NCBI GenBank assembly: GCA_028752905.1
Contig: JAQNBH010000013.1
Coordinates: 16,761,802-16,825,801 of the forward strand
Source: Cladorhizidae sp. MBARI D1340-BT2
Lineage: Eukaryota; Porifera; Demospongiae; Poecilosclerida; Cladorhizidae
Reading direction: 5' to 3'
Length of the DNA: 64,000 nt
Shown: piece by piece, positions 1-10,499 of the stretch
Position numbering within the stretch: the first letter of the stretch is position 1
How the letters are laid out: each line of letters begins with the position of its first letter
The notes under the pieces: model-generated
What the model saw: only the letters and a program-made list of their open reading frames with translations
Told to the model about the DNA's origin: nothing
Database searches by the model: none
Made by a program: the position numbers and the translations under genes

Positions 1-119
1 GTGTGTCTTCCCCCAACCATAACTTGTGTACATGTTTGTCATAATTTTACTACCGGATTATTCCAAACTGTTCAATGCATGATTCAGCGCTACATATTTA
101 CATATATACATGTATATAT

Positions 120-600
120 GTCTACAGTGTATGTACAGTAGGAGACCAAAAAAATGTCGAGTTCCGTTGCGTTAATATTCCGTTGGCGCTATTTACAAAC
201 GTTGATCCAACGCCGTTTAGTAACAGGACCGTTCCAACGGCGAGCAATTGTTTTTCTTCGCGTTTCAAACTCGTTCGTGGTTCAATTATATCGCCCTTGT
301 TTGCGCGGTCATTCTCCAGCCTCGTGCTCAATTACAATCGGCGTCGTGCTCCTGCTTGTTCATCTGGCAACCTCTCGCTTCTTGACCATTCATCAGTGAA
401 AGGCCATCGATATTAATGCAAGCCTCGAAGGAATAGAGGAGCTGATGAAGCGCACCGATGAAACAACACTTGACTAGCTTCAGCGTCTGCTACAGACCAA
501 ACTAGGACTACAACATTTCACTGCGCACCATTCTGCGGTGCAGGACCGCTTTAGGATAGACCTTCCAAGGTAGCTCTACTGTCAGTTCATCAGACACGCG
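120..600. other. CpG-rich segment without clear gene
   Basis: Positions 150-380 are much richer in CG dinucleotides than the surrounding AT-rich DNA, and the stretch to about 600 is also less AT-rich. Short ORFs on both strands look like shadows. It could be an old promoter or the end of a transposon. A similar CpG-rich patch lies at about 3050-3200. Confidence 0.3.
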
Positions 601-619
601 GAACAAGGTAATCTGTCTA

Positions 620-2905
620 TCATTTCTAAAGCTTGCTTGAAGCTTGGTTTATCTGACAACTTGGTTTAAGCTTACAGTTTATAAGCTGGTTTAGCTTAGT
701 TTAAGGACGCTTGATTGATTAGCTTATTCTAAATTTGAAAGGTAAGCTTATGAACATAGCTTTACCTGGGTTGTGGCTAGGAGTTTAGCTTGGGGGCTTG
801 AAGGACCTAAGACAATCTTGCCTGCTTAGTTTACTCCTTAGCTACTCTTTGGCAAGCTTAGCTTGTATTGGTGAAACATTTGATTTCCAAATCTTAAAGG
901 CAAGGTAATATTACATGTTATATGGATTGGTGAATGCAGTCCAACTCAAGATCCACAGACTGCACTCAGGATTGTTTGAACTTGAATGTTGTACTTGACA
1001 AAATTGCTATATTTTGTTCACTGGTTACCATAATAATATTGAGCAATGAGCATGCATAAGGACACTGCAATTTAATTACTTGTTTCTCACATCCGGCGTG
1101 TCCAAATTTTAGCAGACGGGAAAGGAAAAAAATATCACGTGATCCAAATCTGAAGCTGGTTAGAACGCAATGGCCTCCCCCTTCACTTTCGCTTGGCCAA
1201 GTACTGTAGTCAAGTTAGAGAGGCTCTTACCTGCAAATCATCTGTTGAAATGCAGTACTACAAATCCACACTGTCACACAATTTGTGAGTTTCCCTGATG
1301 TCTGCTACTACTGTTGAATGGGGGCTGAAGCACTGGTTGATGATGAAGAGGGTCCGTGAACTTCGTGAATCATATGCAACAGTGTTGCCCATATGCTTCC
1401 TTTGCAAGAGTGAGGGGAAACATGCTTTCTGCAAACAACCTTCCAATGTTGTTAAGAGGCCAAAAAACAGTAATGAGGTGGATTAAAAAAAAAAAAATGT
1501 GGTTTCATTTTTCAGCTTGGACCTATATAGTTTTTGAATATGTTGGTAATTGTATGTACCATGTACCATGCAATATATACATGTTCTACCATTTTTCTTG
1601 AAAGTTTTTTTTCTTCCTGGTTGCCTTGTCTATATTTGTGCCAAGGAATTTTCTTCTTCTTTTTCCCCCTTTTTCTGGTTGCCTGGTCTAAATTTGTGCC
1701 CAGGAATCTGAGAAACAAGTAATCAAATTGGTATGGCCTAACTATCACCAGTGAACTTTCATGACAATTTAACACAGTATCATGCAAGGCTTGTGTTATA
1801 TATCCCCAGGAGTTGCAGGCGAGTAGCCTTAGGAGCCCCTCTCGGGGGGTTCCCTGCACCGACTGTGCGGGTTGCCTGGCGGGACGTAAAAGGTCTCGTT
1901 GGGCTGCCGGCGTGATCCAACTTGGCGATTTCTGGGGCTAGATCCCTTGCAGACGACTTGAATAGGTAAGGTTGGCTGTCATAACCAACACTACCCAATT
2001 GGCATGACAAAAGACGACAAAGTGTTTGCATATCTTGGTGTGTACACCATTTCTCTGACATGCATATTTTTGTGTGAATCGTAGATGTACTTGCCTTGTA
2101 GTAGTAGACATCTTCATAATAAAAGATGACAGTCGGTTTAAAACTAACACTGCAAGCATAAACACTGATATGCTTGCTGGATCGAACACTTCTCTCATTA
2201 CAGGCTCAAATTCAATAGTGTCCATGGAGAAGTAGGTGGTTGGAAGCAGTAATTATAGGAGAGAAGTCGACTAGTATGTGTAAGTCGGTGGGGGGCATCA
2301 AGGACCAACTTATCCTACAACTCAACCATAGAAGCCGGAGTCCTGTTGCATGTACAATGAACATACCATGCAATAGAGAAATGCATTGCAGAAATTTATG
2401 TTCTTGACGTAACTTTTCCACTCGTACAGTACACCTACCACCAAACACAGACCCATATTTCACCATGGGCTACACCGACAGAGTTCTCTGTTAGCCAAAA
2501 TATCAATGTGTAAATGCATCATACCATCTCCTATGCATGGTTGAGGTGAGGCCTAACATTCTGACGTGGCTTGTTACATACAAAAGCTTAGCTAGGGGTT
2601 TCTAGAGGTTTAAGGCAAGTCCTGCTAAGCTACTAGACGCTCTGTAAACTCTTCAACTTTTCTAAGGCAAGGTCTGCTAAGCTACTCTGTGAAGTTTCTC
2701 TAAGGCAAGGCTTGCTAGCTAATGTGAGGGCATTTAAAAAGGGGGGGCATTGTTTTGCAAGCCTTAGTCTACACCATGCTTTACCTAACACTATGCTTAG
2801 CAAACCTAACCTCTACAAACTATATATATAGCAAGCTTTGTCTAAGCATGTCTAAACTGAGTAGTTACTAACAAGAAGGCTAAGCTAATAGCTAATACAA
2901 GTAGA
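620..2905. other. Unassigned DNA with degenerate AAGCTTA/CTAAGC repeats
   Basis: Blocks at about 620-860 and 2570-2900 are packed with short variants of aagctta, gctaagcta and taaggcaag. Between them, 1805-1965 is a GC-rich patch unlike its surroundings. I see no gene here. Confidence 0.35.
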
Positions 2906-3235
2906 GCTAGTGGGCACATGCCAAAAGGCTAGGAAGAGAAATAACTACTGTCAGCAGTAGACTTCTTGAAGAGCAAAATGACATCTGCGAAAGAACAAAA
3001 CAAAAGAGAAAAAAAACACTCGCTAGATATAGCATCGGATTGTAACACACCTGGCGCCCGCCCAATGCGCGCGTGAGCGCGTGGACACGCATTTATAAAA
3101 TAAGCGCTAAGATAAAAAATTGGAAACGTAAGCTTAACAGCGTTTGTTATGCGTTATTCGTCGGTTTTTATGCGTTCACTCCGTGTTTCTGTTTTCCTTA
3201 CCCACCGTTGGAACGGGTGCGGAACTGGAACTTTT

Positions 3236-3480
3236 TTTTGTCTTCTACTGTATCTACATATGTATCTATGTATGTTTTACATATGTATTTATGTATATAT
3301 CTACATTTGTATTTAAATATGTATATATGTATGTATATATTTACATATATATATACATATGTATATACATATCTACCCACCTAGTACCTAAATATGTATC
3401 TATGTATATATTTACATATGTATGTATATATATATATATTTACATGTATGTATTTACACATATATACATATATCTATGTG
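3236..3480. repeat. TATG/TATA microsatellite
   Basis: About 245 bases of alternating ATGTAT and ATATAT units with (TA)n cores. ORFs through it encode only Tyr/Ile/Cys runs and are not genes. A shorter related run (TATGTATCTAAG) lies at 3655-3720. Confidence 0.9.
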
Positions 3481-4388
3481 TATTCAGGGTTTCATTGTTT
3501 CATTTTTTTTAAATTGTCCAAGGGGGCAACTGGAGGAATCTGGATATTTAGGGCGGCATGATGGTTAAAGATGTGACAAAGTTTCTAATGATACAATTTT
3601 CAAGGGGGGGGGGGGGGTTCCCTTCCGTCTCCCCCTAGATGAAACCCTGATATTATCTGTACCTATGTATCTAAGTATGTATCTAAGTATGTATCTGTGT
3701 ATCTACATACATATATAGATACTTCTCACACACAAACTGTATGTAACTTGCATACAATACTTCATTATAATTTTACTAACAGAAGATTCCCAAATGTCCA
3801 ACGTATTGCAACAACTAATTCATAACCTTTTCCATCAAAACACCCAAGGTTGGTAAAGGTTGCCAGTGTCATAAGCCCGCTTCTGTGTATGAGTCTAGCT
3901 GAGCTGAGTCAGCAAGCAGCTACATGTGTTCTCCATCAAGTAGATAACACAAGTAGTGATCAGTTAGTTTCCTCAGAAGCTTCCTCTTGTGGTAATAGTA
4001 TGTGTCTGTGCTAATTACTGGGAGAGTGTGGGGAAGATATGGATTATCTCTCGTTGAGAAGCTTGTTCATGGTGAGGTGAGGGTACGTATCAGCCGAGCC
4101 TGTTCATGGGGAGGTGGGAGGTACGCACCAGCCAAGGCGTGCACGAGATACGAAATGAGATGATCTGTATATTAACCCAGCCTATAGCAAATTCATGACA
4201 TCTCAAGCAAAACAAAAATGCATGTCACACATACCCATCACTGCAAGTATTTATGTATACTGTAAAACTTGGTTGTTAAGTCCTTCTGGCTATAACACAA
4301 ACGGGTAAGAAAACCAATGCCTATTAGTGACCTAATGCTTAACAAAAGGGGAAAGTCCCATGTGACTAATGCATGTTAAAATCTAGGA

Positions 4389-5065
4389 ATGGTTATCGGC
4401 ATATATATACTTGATGCCACTTCAGAAACACAAATGAAGGAGGCGAAGTTAGCGATGGCCTCTCTTATGTCAGCTACGGTGGGCCACTCTCTGCAAAATG
4501 TTGTACGGAGGGGAGGGCATCACATCATACAAAAGTCTGGTCACGCTTCATCGGAAAAAAGCTTCATGTCTCCAAGCAAGAAGGCAGTCCTTGTGACAGG
4601 CTGGCTGTAAGCATTGTGAAGGAGCTGGATATAATCGTTGAGCACAAGCCGGGAATTTTCTCGAGCTTTCGTAATGTAACCAGAAGCAAAAAGGCTCTTT
4701 TCTCTCGAAGTCTTCTTCCAAGTAACAATTGTGCATGCAACATCCCATGGGACCCTCATTTGGTGCATGCACGTAGTCCATTTAATGTGCTCGTTGATAT
4801 TCATATGCGAGAAGTAAAAATTACCCGTGTGCCAAACAAGGAGAGCACCGTTGACAGAAGGACAGTTTCTTACCAGCAGAGATTGCCTAACAACCGAGTT
4901 TTAACGGGATTTCAATTATGCCAGGCCATGGCAAAGTGTCCAGACGCCAACATAATGTTGACATGGCAACCAGGCGACTCATGCTTGTGCAATGCCTTAC
5001 CGAACATATTGTGTATGGATCAGGGGGGGGGGGGGGATGCGGGATTGTACATGTATCGTTATTAG
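4389..5065 (+). other. Unidentified open stretches (4389-4610, 4616-5065)
   Basis: Two adjacent plus-strand ORFs, 73 and 149 codons, in different frames. The longer includes VPNKESTVDRRTVSYQQRLP and ends by running through a G(12) tract. No family is recognised, no splice structure was worked out, and the frame break argues for a decayed gene or transposon remnant rather than a live gene. Confidence 0.2.
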
Positions 5066-5340
5066 CCATCAGATTATGAGAATTGACTTGATGGTGTGAT
5101 GAATATGACGACATGGGAGGTGTGCATGGCTTTAGAATGACATCCATGATTGGTCAGCCCGGGGGTTATGTATACTGGAGTGACTTCTTGTCAGAGGCTG
5201 TTGGACCAGAAAACAAAAATCAATTATAAAAAATAATGGACTGGTCAAAAAAGATATGGAACATGAATTTACTGATGTAGACGACAACCATTTACAGGAC
5301 CCTTTACCTATTAATATAATGAACTCGAGAAGCAGTGTTA

Positions 5341-5745
5341 TGATATTAGTCTTCATTGAATAAAAGGTCCTGTAAATATTAGTCTGAATAAAAGGTCCTG
5401 TAAATATTAGACTTACATTGAATAAAAGGTCTGCTAAATATTAGTCTTACATTGAATAAAAGGTCCTGAATATTAGTTTTGAATAAAAGGTCCTGTAAAT
5501 ATTAGTCTTGAATTGAATAAAAGGTCCTGTAAATATTAGTCTTACAGAATAAAAGGTCCTGTAAATATTAGTCTTGAATTGAATAAAAGATCCTGTAAAT
5601 ATTAGTCTTACATTGACTAAAAGGTCCTGAATATTAGTTTTGAATAAAAGGTCCTGTAAATATTAGTCTTACATTGAATAAAAGGTCCTGTAAATATTAG
5701 TCTTGAATTGAATAATAGGTCCTGTAAATATTAGACTTATTTCTT
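5341..5745. repeat. Tandem array, ~34-bp AATAAAAGGTCCTGTAAATATTAGTCTT units
   Basis: About a dozen copies of a unit built on AATAAAAGGTCCTG and TAAATATTAGTCTT. Several copies are shortened to about 22 bp by loss of part of the spacer. An isolated gaccctttacctattaatat upstream (5298-5317) may be a diverged edge. Confidence 0.85.
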
Positions 5746-5830
5746 TTTTAAACTAGTATATATATATATATATACATGCAATATATTTATTTTCAATGAA
5801 CTCTCAGTTGATATAATGAAGCTACAATAA

Positions 5831-5890
5831 CCCTCTCAATAATCAACTTGAATTGGAGACAGTAGTCAAGTTGATTATTGAGAAGGTCAT
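5831..5890. repeat. Foldback element (short copy)
   Basis: CTCTCAATAATCAACTTGAA is followed after a short loop by its near-complement TCAAGTTGATTATTGAGAAG. It is preceded by CAATGAACTCTCAGTTGATA, which is also found next to the larger foldback at 63472-63633, so the two belong to one MITE-like family. A further piece of the same motif (TTTCAAGTTGATTACTGAG) is at 6019-6038. Confidence 0.7.
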
Positions 5891-6131
5891 ATTTTGTTTT
5901 TAAATTTTCGTCTTCTCAACGAATGCTCAGTTGACATTGTAGATGACACAACGACTTTCTGGATGATTACTCTTAGCATCTAATGAAGGGAGTGTCTAGC
6001 GAAATGTCGTGTGAGTAAATTTCAAGTTGATTACTGAGGCCATTCTAATTTTGTCTTGTTTCGTTATATCAAGCAGCCCCAAGAAGAAGTTGCTCAGTAT
6101 CACATCAGATCAAGCCGATCACAATGTTTTG

Positions 6132-6985
6132 TATACCCACACCCTATGTATTCATATATACACAGACACATGCACCATGAGTAGTATTACTAGAGTAATA
6201 CACCGTGCCTATGTATTCATATAGACACATGCATCATGAGTAGTATTACTAGAGTAATACACCCGTGCCTATGTATTCATATAGACACATGCATCATGAG
6301 TAGTATTACTAGAGTAATACACCCGTGCCTATGTATTCATATAGACACATGCATCATGAGTAGTATTACTAGAGTAATACACCTGTGACTATGTATTCAT
6401 CATATATACACATAGACACATGCACCATGAGTATAGTAATACACCCGTGCCTATGTATTCATATACACACATGCATCATGAGTAGTATCACTAGAGTAAT
6501 ACACCCGTGCCTATGTATTCATATAGACACATGCACCGTGAGTAGTATTACTAGAGTAATACACCCGTGCCTATGTATTCATATAGACACATGCATCATG
6601 AGTAGTATTACTAGAGTAATACACCTGTGACTATGTATTCATCATATATACACATAGACACATGCACCATGAGTAGTATTACTATAGAGTAATACACCCG
6701 TGCCTATGTATTCATATAGACACATGCATCATGAGTAGTATTACTAGAGTAATACACCCGTGCCTATGTATTCATATATACACATGCATCATGAGTAGTA
6801 TTACTAGAGTAGACACACGTGTCTATGTATTCATATAGACACATGCATCGTGAGTAGTATTACTAGAGTAGACACACGTGTCTATGTATTCGTATAGACG
6901 CATGCACCATGAGTAGTATTACATGTACTAGAATATGCACACATCCTATGTATTCATATAGACACAGACACATACATCATAAGTG
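6132..6985. repeat. 60-bp minisatellite (~14 copies)
   Basis: The unit reads approximately GCATCATGAGTAGTATTACTA, then GAGTAATACACCCGTGCCTA, then TGTATTCATATAGACACAT. Copies at 6241-6300 and 6301-6360 are identical. Later copies carry CATATATACACATAGACAC insertions. Because 60 is a multiple of three, one frame stays open for several units; this is not a gene. Confidence 0.93.
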
Positions 6986-7615
6986 TGTATATAGTTATCT
7001 GGTTTTGTTGAAGATCTGTGCTGTTAATGATTTAGTGTATCTATGACAATAATAGTCTTTTGCCAACTTCCAGGTGATTTGCTTAAGAGAGAAACAAAAT
7101 GGATTAGTGCTGAATAGATAGTTGTTGCAATGCATTGGACAGTTTTGAATCTCCTGGCAGTATAATTAATTATGATGAACAGACATTATATGCAAGGTTT
7201 GAGTGGGGGGAAGGTAGACACACACATAGATATGAGATCCTGAAGATGAATTTTATTGTGTTTTTTAAACAGTTGTTATCGTTTTATTTGGGTGTGGTGG
7301 GGGGGCTGCCGGTTACTAACTTCGCGAAGGATTTGAGGCATGCTTGAAGTATTTTTGGGGTCAAAATTGGTTAAAGTCACCATTTAGGATACGAAGAAGC
7401 TGCCAGAGTGAGTTTAGCCAAGATGAAACCTATTTTTACCCCCCACCATTTTAAAAGAGAAGTCAATGCTACCATTTTCCCTGGCATGAAAAAATATATA
7501 TATATACATGTATACATGTGTATACAAGACGGGTTTCTATTTATGTTGCCGCACTTACATTCCATGGAGACCGGACCTTCCAGACCAATGAAATAGGCCG
7601 AGTTCTAGTGATTAA

Positions 7616-8501
7616 TTAAGGGGGTCCACTACCTAAAAAAACACACAAAAAAAACACACAACTTCTCTCTGTTTCAGAATTTTTATTTGAGATCTTATAT
7701 GATGTGTACCTATACACAAACCTACCTTCTTGTGCTGTGGCAACTACCCAGCTACAACTGATCCGGACTTAGTGAACATTTAAGATTTCACGAGGACGGT
7801 CATATTTGGAGACTAGTTTACTTAGGGATTTCACAACTTACCACAGTGGAAATTACAAAGTATGAAACATAATATAACATTAAGTTTTTTTTATATAGTG
7901 TGATCATGGATTTTAAAAAATATTGCAATTTTTTGGTAGCATTTTCATTGTTTTTTTTGTACCTGTTGACATACTTGCTTAAAATTAAAAACAGAGAATG
8001 TCATCTTGTAGCTCTCATTGAGAGGAAACAGAATCGATATAATTTTGTCTGATTACTCCAAATATGAAGCAGGGAGAACCGTCCTTGGCTTTAAAAAAAA
8101 AACTTTTTCGGGACAGGCATTTTAAGGACTAGTATAGTATTTCAATGTATACATATATATACATAGAAAAATCAAGAATAGGGAGGGGAAGTTTGGTCTG
8201 TCCTATATAGGCCACTTCCTAGGGGGATGACCAGAATCACTGGTTTGCTTCCCTTGTCGGAGCCCTAGCCCTAGCCCTAGCCCTAGCCCTAGCCCTAGCC
8301 CTCCACGGCCATTGAAACTCACTATTACGTGAAGCGTCTTCTTCGCAAATCGGGAGTACTCGAGTTAATATAAGTCCAGAATGGAGCATCCAAATATTCT
8401 TCAATTTGGAAGGCAGCATCTTGCATGTACTATCATCATATTTTGGGGGGGGGAAAGGAAAAAAAAAGAGAAAATTTTTTTTGGGTAGTGGACCCCCTTA
8501 A
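7616..8501. mobile_element. TTAA-flanked non-autonomous DNA transposon
   Basis: TTAA at 7616-7619 and 8498-8501 bracket an 878-bp element whose ends are inverted repeats: GGGGGTCCACTACCTAAAAA on the left and, on the complement of the right, GGGGGTCCACTACCCAAAAA. TTAA target duplications are typical of piggyBac-type elements. No transposase is encoded; a CTAGGG array lies inside. Confidence 0.7.
8261..8302. repeat. (AGCCCT)7 array
   Basis: Seven perfect AGCCCT units, CTAGGG-type on the other strand, one base away from the animal telomere repeat TTAGGG. They are inside the TTAA element. A 60-codon minus ORF reads Arg-Ala repeats through it and is spurious. Confidence 0.95.
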
Positions 8502-8548
8502 TTAGTTGGTAATTATTTCTGATTTACTAAGTTTTGTTGTGTATATAC

Positions 8549-8658
8549 AGTGTTGTGAGGAGATGGTTAGGTTTGAAGTGGATAGCAAGAAGCTCTCACA
8601 TCTGCTCTCACAAGTGGAAGACATTCAGAGATCAATTGATGAACACGCACACATGTAA
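8549..8658 (+). CDS. Possible last exon of a COMM-domain gene
   Basis: An exon-like piece after TGTATATACAG encodes EEMVRFEVDSKKLSHLLSQV, continues EDIQRSIDEHAHM and ends with TAA. A beta strand (VRFEV) followed by an amphipathic LxxLLxxLxxI helix close to a C-terminus resembles the end of COMM domains (COMMD proteins, Commander complex, endosomal recycling). I found no convincing upstream exon: the TTAA element at 7616-8501 sits just before it. It could be an isolated or disrupted fragment, or chance. Splicing to the open stretch at 9011-9166 does not keep a frame. Confidence 0.3.
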
Positions 8659-9539
8659 AGTAATTATTTCTGTCACAGCTATTTTCTAATAATTATGTCT
8701 CCTTCCGTATGATCAAGCAATTACATATATATATACGTGTGTATATATATTATATTCTTTCGTGCCTACATTAATATCCTGGTGGCCTATATATATATGC
8801 CATTCACATTTCATGGTGGGACATTTTCTAAGTATAATTGGGGGAAATGTAGATGGATAAAGCACATCCCTAATTATGAGTGTTGTGACTTGCACGTGAT
8901 TCTTAGTCCCCAACCAAACAAACTGCACGGAAGCAATGAAATTATTAACACAGTTTGGTGAAAAGATAATTTGTTGGTACAGTATATATGTATGTTGTAA
9001 GTTGTTTACTGCAGAAGATAGGGAGGGTGTTGCTGAGCTTCAGGGAACTCTTTGTGCCAGTAGTAGAGCTTTGCTGACTGGTGTGGGATGCATAACTTCA
9101 GTGTTTCTTGAGACTTTGGAAGCTGAACCTCTCCACTGCTGGTGCACATTGAAGGAATGTATATAAGAACCAAATACAGCTAGAGCCGTCGAGGTGTTTT
9201 TTTAACCTCTCTCTCTTGAAAAGCTAACAAGTATTCTAAGATCACTGTCAAAGATTTCAAATACCTAAGGTACTTTTGTGTTTACAGCTTGTATTACCAT
9301 CTCAAACTTGCTTGGCTAGTGCACCTGCTTTAAATCAAGGACAAAATGGATGAAACTGGTTTCTATGGTGACCCTTTGCTTTGCTGCAATACCCAGTTCG
9401 TTATTTCTAACTACCGGAGTTATTTTAATCTCCAAATCATTTCTTCCTAAATGGAAGATGTTCCTGTTCATGATCTTCATGTTTTATTATTTTTCAAGCT
9501 GAGTGAATAGTCTTCCTAACTATTCACTAGTGAATATCC

Positions 9540-9890
9540 TCCCCCATGGCCTTATCATGCGATAATTGGTACGGAAGTCCGATGGCCGATATTCTGGGCT
9601 GCTTATTTTGGGAGCCAAAAGTGGACTGATTTGGGGTGCTAAAAATGGATCTGGTCTATGGAAGATGCTATGGGTAGAGCATCGGAGACTGATTTAGGCT
9701 GCTAAGACCATTGTCTGGTCTGGTTGGCGATATACTCTTGGCAGACTGCATCTGCCCAGACTGATTTGAGTTTGCTAAAAATGGTATGGTAAATTATACT
9801 CTGTGCAGACTTATTTTGGCATCCAAAAGTGGCCTGTCCAGACTTATTTGGTCTCTGGGTGCACTGATCTGGTATATAGACTTGAATATA
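9540..9890. repeat. Degenerate ~70-bp repeats
   Basis: Diverged copies of a motif containing GACTGATTTGGGxTGCTAAAA, CTTATTTTGGxAxCCAAAAGTGG and TCTGGTCTGG recur about five times. No gene is seen. Confidence 0.5.
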
Positions 9891-10499
9891 TAGGAAGACA
9901 GTGAATGTTTTAGCTCAACTATTTTGCATCCGGTACAGTACAAATTTATTAATGACAGCTTTCACAATACCATGGTAAGTGTACACGAATACACACCGTC
10001 TGTACACACATGGCACATAAAACCAGTTCACATGAAGTAACCCAACCATATCAATGACAGGTATTGTTGGCTGTGACACATCAGTTAGTGTACAGAAATA
10101 CTTTGCGCTGCTTTGAGTATTCTTTGGCGTCTGTTTTTTCAAACTGGGAGTACTGAAACAGCCAACCTCCTCCAGGCACTTCACAAGATGACGATGCATC
10201 TTGCTCTAATTAAACAACAGCTTACTGGAGACTCTCAAGCACAGCACTGCTGCAGAGGAATTGGATCTACTCCACAGCTACTGCCATTTGATCTGTGTGG
10301 TAAACTGGACAAACTGGAGTTTAAATGACTCTTCCTTTGTTTGGAGTATGATGGCAACCTGTTGCTGGAGCTAAATTGACTCCACCTTTGTTTGGAGTAT
10401 GGTGGCAACCTGTTGCTGGAGCTAAATTGACTCCTCGTTTGTTTGGAGTATGGTGGCAACCTGTTGCTGGAGCTAAATTGACTCCACCTTTGTTTAGAC

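Noticed and set aside
3045..3075. TGGCGCCCGCC resembling a retroelement primer-binding site
   Set aside because: No long terminal repeats or retroelement genes flank it; a short match alone is not evidence.
9011..9166. Open stretch after TTTACTGCAG reading AEDREGVAELQGTLCA
   Set aside because: It cannot be joined in frame to the COMM-like exon and matches no family I recognise.
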